Shown in pieces: positions 3,807-6,149 of a stretch of 6,149 bases of DNA. Within the stretch, counting starts at the first letter, position 1. Every line of letters begins with the position of its first letter. Origin of the DNA: Planctomycetaceae bacterium. GTDB taxonomy: Bacteria > Planctomycetota > Planctomycetia > Pirellulales > Pirellulaceae. The stretch lies in the NCBI GenBank assembly GCA_003455945.1, contig DMPQ01000080.1, forward strand, positions 1,809-7,957, given 5' to 3'. The position numbers and the translations under genes are program-made. The notes beneath the pieces were generated by a model, which saw nothing but the letters and a program-made list of their open reading frames with translations, was not told where the DNA came from and did no database searches.

Positions 3807-6149
3807 ATGAATCCCGGTCTCCGAACGCCGAGCATCGCGCTGTTGTTGCTGCTCGTTTCCGTCTCGCTTGCCCCGGCGCTGCAGCTGCCGTCGGCACGTC
3901 TCGATTCGCTCCTCCCCAGCGGCGCCGCTCCCGGCCGCTCGACCGAAGTGACGGTGACCGGAGCCGACCTGGACGAGCTGTCGGAGCTCCGATTCGAGCA
4001 TCCCGGCATCGTCGCCGCTCCGAAACGCGACGAGAACGGAACCGTGGTCGCCGGGCGATTCGTCGTCACTGTCGACGCGGCGGTCCCCGCCGGGTTCTAC
4101 GACGTCCGCGCCCTCGGCCGCTTCGGCCTGTCGAATCCGCGTCGTTTCGTCGTCGATCGACTGCCGACGGTCGTCGCGTCGGGGAACCATCGCTCCCGCG
4201 AGACGGCTCAGTCGATCGCGGTCGGATCGGCGGTCGACGGGCGGATCGATCCGAACCAACGCGACTACTACAAGCTGGAACTCGCGGCCGGCGAAACGAT
4301 CGTGGCCGAGGCGATCGCGGCGCCGCTCGATTCGCGAGCGGTGCCGACGATCGAAGTGCTCGATCTGGACGGACGCGAACTGACTCGTTTCCGAGGGGTT
4401 CCCGAACGGTCGACGGTCGGGAGTTTCGTTGCGCCCAGCGGCGGCGTCTATCTGATCGGCGTTCGCGATCTGATCTTCGGCGGCGGCCCGGAACACTTCT
4501 ATCGCTTGCGAGTCCATCGCGGGCCGATCGTCGAACGCTTTGCACCGGCGGTCGTTCCGGCCGACGGCAAGGTTGCGATCGAAGTGATCGGCTTCGGTCT
4601 GGGTGAGGGAGCGACGCCGCTGGAGGGTGACTCTCAGGGGAGAACGCGACGCACGATCGAACTCGACGTTCCGGCCGCGCTCGCCGCCGCCGATCGGACC
4701 GGCCGCGATCTGCTGCCGATCGCGGCTCTTGACGAAGTGCGAGTCGTTCCGCTCGATGTGGTCGGCCCCGACGGCGTGACCGAAGTGCTGCCGATCACCG
4801 TCGTCGGCGGCGCGATCGTCGCCGAGACCGAATCGGAGGACGAATGGAGCAGCCAGCCGACCGCTCAATCGCTCGCGCTCCCCTGTACCGTCGACGGACG
4901 CTTCGGCGAACCGCGCGATCGGGATTGGTTCGAGTTCACCGCCAAGGCCGGCGAGAACTGGATGATCGAGGTGCTTGCCGATCGACTCGGCATGCCGAGC
5001 GACCCGCTGATCGCCGTGCATCGAGTCGACACGGCGGCCGACGGAAGTCGAACCTACGCGCAGATTGCGCTGGCCGACGATCCGGGGGATCGGGCCGGGC
5101 TGATCGGAGTCGACTTCGACCTGACGAGCGACGACCCGTCGCTCGTCTTCACGGCGCCGGCCGACGGAACCTATCGCCTGTCGATCGACGATCTCTTCGG
5201 CGGCACCCGGAACGACCCGGGCGTCCGCTATCTGCTTCGCGTCCGTCCGCTCGAACCGCGCGTCCGACTGGTCGTGCAGCCCGCGCTCGGGCGACCGGGG
5301 AACGATCAACAGGCGGTCCTCGGCACGTACGAGGTGCGTCGCGGCGGGACCGAACGGATCGGCGTGCTGATCCATCGTCTGGAAGGTAATGCTGCGCCGA
5401 TCGAGCTGTCGGTCGAAGGCCTGCCGGCCGGTCTGAGTTGCGATCCGGTCCGCGTCGAGCCGTACGTCGGCGCGACGCAGCTGGTCGTCCGCGCCGCCGA
5501 CGATGCGGCCCCTTGGTCCGGCACCGTTCGGATCATCGGTCGCTGGCAGCAGGGGGATCAGGCCCGCGAGACGACCGCTCTCGTCGGCGCGCTCGCCTAC
5601 GGGACCGACAACCGCGCCGTGCGCACCGCTCAGTCGCGTCTGACCGATGCGCTCCACCTGGCGATCGTCTCGGCCGAAACCGAACCGGTGGCGCTGCGAC
5701 CGTCGACGTTGCGAGTCGTCGGATCGCGCGGCGCTCGGATCGAGTTGCCGCTGTCGCTCGTTCGACGCAACGGTTTCGACGGCGCCGTCACGTTCAACCC
5801 GATCGTCTCGCACGGTGAACTCAAGGTCGCGCCGATCGCGTTCGAGGCAGGGAAGGGGGACGGGGTCATCGTGCTCGACATGGCGTCGGCCAATCTTCCG
5901 GCCGGCGTCCATCAGCTGGTGCTGCAAGGGGACGTGACGTTCAAGTACGTTCGCTTTCCCGAACAGATCGCCGCTGCCGAAGCGACGGTCAACGGCATCC
6001 AGGCTCGACAAGCGGCGCTGACCGCCGAGCGGGAACAGCTCGCGGCGACGTTGGCGAACGATCCGGCGCAGCGCGAGACGATCGGGGGAGACGAACGATT
6101 GGCGAGCGCGGCACTCGCCCGAGCCGATGCGGCGCTGCTCGACGGGGCG
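3807..6149 (+). CDS. Exported PPC-domain protein with coiled-coil C-terminal part (runs off right edge)
   Basis: The first 781 codons of a large exported protein, open to the last base. The signal peptide is MNPGLRTPS, then a leucine/valine core and a likely APA|LQ cleavage near residue 24. An IPT/TIG-like beta region follows (about 27-118, with GFYDVRALGRFGLSN). A PPC-type domain covers about 122-240 (DYYKLELAAGE, then GGVYLIGVRD and FYRLRV). A second TIG-like stretch spans about 241-340. A clearer PPC domain covers about 345-485 (DWFEFTAKAGE, LGMPSDPLIAV, DGTYRLSIDDLFGG). Further beta-rich, Ig-like sequence runs to about 716, then an alanine/glutamate/arginine-rich coiled coil from 717 onwards. 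PPC domains are non-catalytic beta modules; I see no enzyme motif in the visible part. Start 3807 is chosen for its signal peptide, although only a weak GAG precedes it. The partner is probably the DUF1549/DUF1553 gene upstream. Molecular role unknown. Confidence 0.85.
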   Translation, partial: MNPGLRTPSIALLLLLVSVSLAPALQLPSARLDSLLPSGAAPGRSTEVTVTGADLDELSELRFEHPGIVAAPKRDENGTVVAGRFVVTVDAAVPAGFYDVRALGRFGLSNPRRFVVDRLPTVVASGNHRSRETAQSIAVGSAVDGRIDPNQRDYYKLELAAGETIVAEAIAAPLDSRAVPTIEVLDLDGRELTRFRGVPERSTVGSFVAPSGGVYLIGVRDLIFGGGPEHFYRLRVHRGPIVERFAPAVVPADGKVAIEVIGFGLGEGATPLEGDSQGRTRRTIELDVPAALAAADRTGRDLLPIAALDEVRVVPLDVVGPDGVTEVLPITVVGGAIVAETESEDEWSSQPTAQSLALPCTVDGRFGEPRDRDWFEFTAKAGENWMIEVLADRLGMPSDPLIAVHRVDTAADGSRTYAQIALADDPGDRAGLIGVDFDLTSDDPSLVFTAPADGTYRLSIDDLFGGTRNDPGVRYLLRVRPLEPRVRLVVQPALGRPGNDQQAVLGTYEVRRGGTERIGVLIHRLEGNAAPIELSVEGLPAGLSCDPVRVEPYVGATQLVVRAADDAAPWSGTVRIIGRWQQGDQARETTALVGALAYGTDNRAVRTAQSRLTDALHLAIVSAETEPVALRPSTLRVVGSRGARIELPLSLVRRNGFDGAVTFNPIVSHGELKVAPIAFEAGKGDGVIVLDMASANLPAGVHQLVLQGDVTFKYVRFPEQIAAAEATVNGIQARQAALTAEREQLAATLANDPAQRETIGGDERLASAALARADAALLDGA

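Noticed and set aside
2231..4069. A 612-codon minus-strand open frame spanning the end of the DUF1553 region, the gap and the PPC-gene start
   Set aside because: Low-complexity Ser/Arg/Gly composition, covers conserved plus-strand coding sequence, and crosses a gene boundary.
3333..6011. An 892-codon open frame on the minus strand opposite the PPC-domain gene
   Set aside because: Its translation is Arg/Asp/Gly-rich with no recognisable domain, no signal peptide and no ribosome site. The plus strand has a clear signal peptide and PPC motifs. In GC-rich DNA the antisense of such codons rarely contains stops.

Overview
The window is a GC-rich stretch whose gene content points to the phylum Planctomycetota. 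A secreted protein combines Ig-like, cytochrome-like, DUF1549 (PSCyt2) and DUF1553 (PSD1) regions, and it is followed by a secreted protein with repeated PPC-type domains. That pairing is typical of planctomycetes. Nothing in the sequence fixes the genus.

Layout. (1) Positions 1-354, minus strand: the 5' part of a secreted M13 (neprilysin/PepO-type) zinc metallopeptidase gene that runs off the left edge. (2) Positions 355-850: a divergent intergenic region. It holds a 19-bp tandem duplication, one plausible sigma-70-like promoter with an inverted repeat over its -10, a small hairpin at the predicted transcript start, and a 12-bp palindrome. (3) Positions 851-3343, plus strand: an 830-residue exported Ig-like/cytochrome/DUF1549/DUF1553 protein with two possible haem-binding motifs. 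(4) Positions 3344-3806: a 463-base gap with no convincing gene but much symmetry: a predicted three-way-junction fold just after the stop codon, an 11-bp inverted repeat, 16-bp and 12-bp perfect palindromes, and five copies of the octamer TCGCTCCG. (5) Positions 3807-6149, plus strand: the first 781 codons of a large exported protein with two PPC-type beta domains, IPT/TIG-like regions and a C-terminal coiled coil, running off the right edge.

All three gene products carry a signal peptide, so the locus encodes envelope or exported proteins. The two plus-strand genes are probably functionally linked, since PPC proteins often sit beside DUF1549/DUF1553 proteins in planctomycetes. The biochemical role of these families is unknown. 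The 463-base gap suggests the PPC gene has its own regulatory region. I see no mobile element, CRISPR array, rRNA or tRNA. No clearly new defence or metabolic system is visible; the least explained material is the two intergenic regions.
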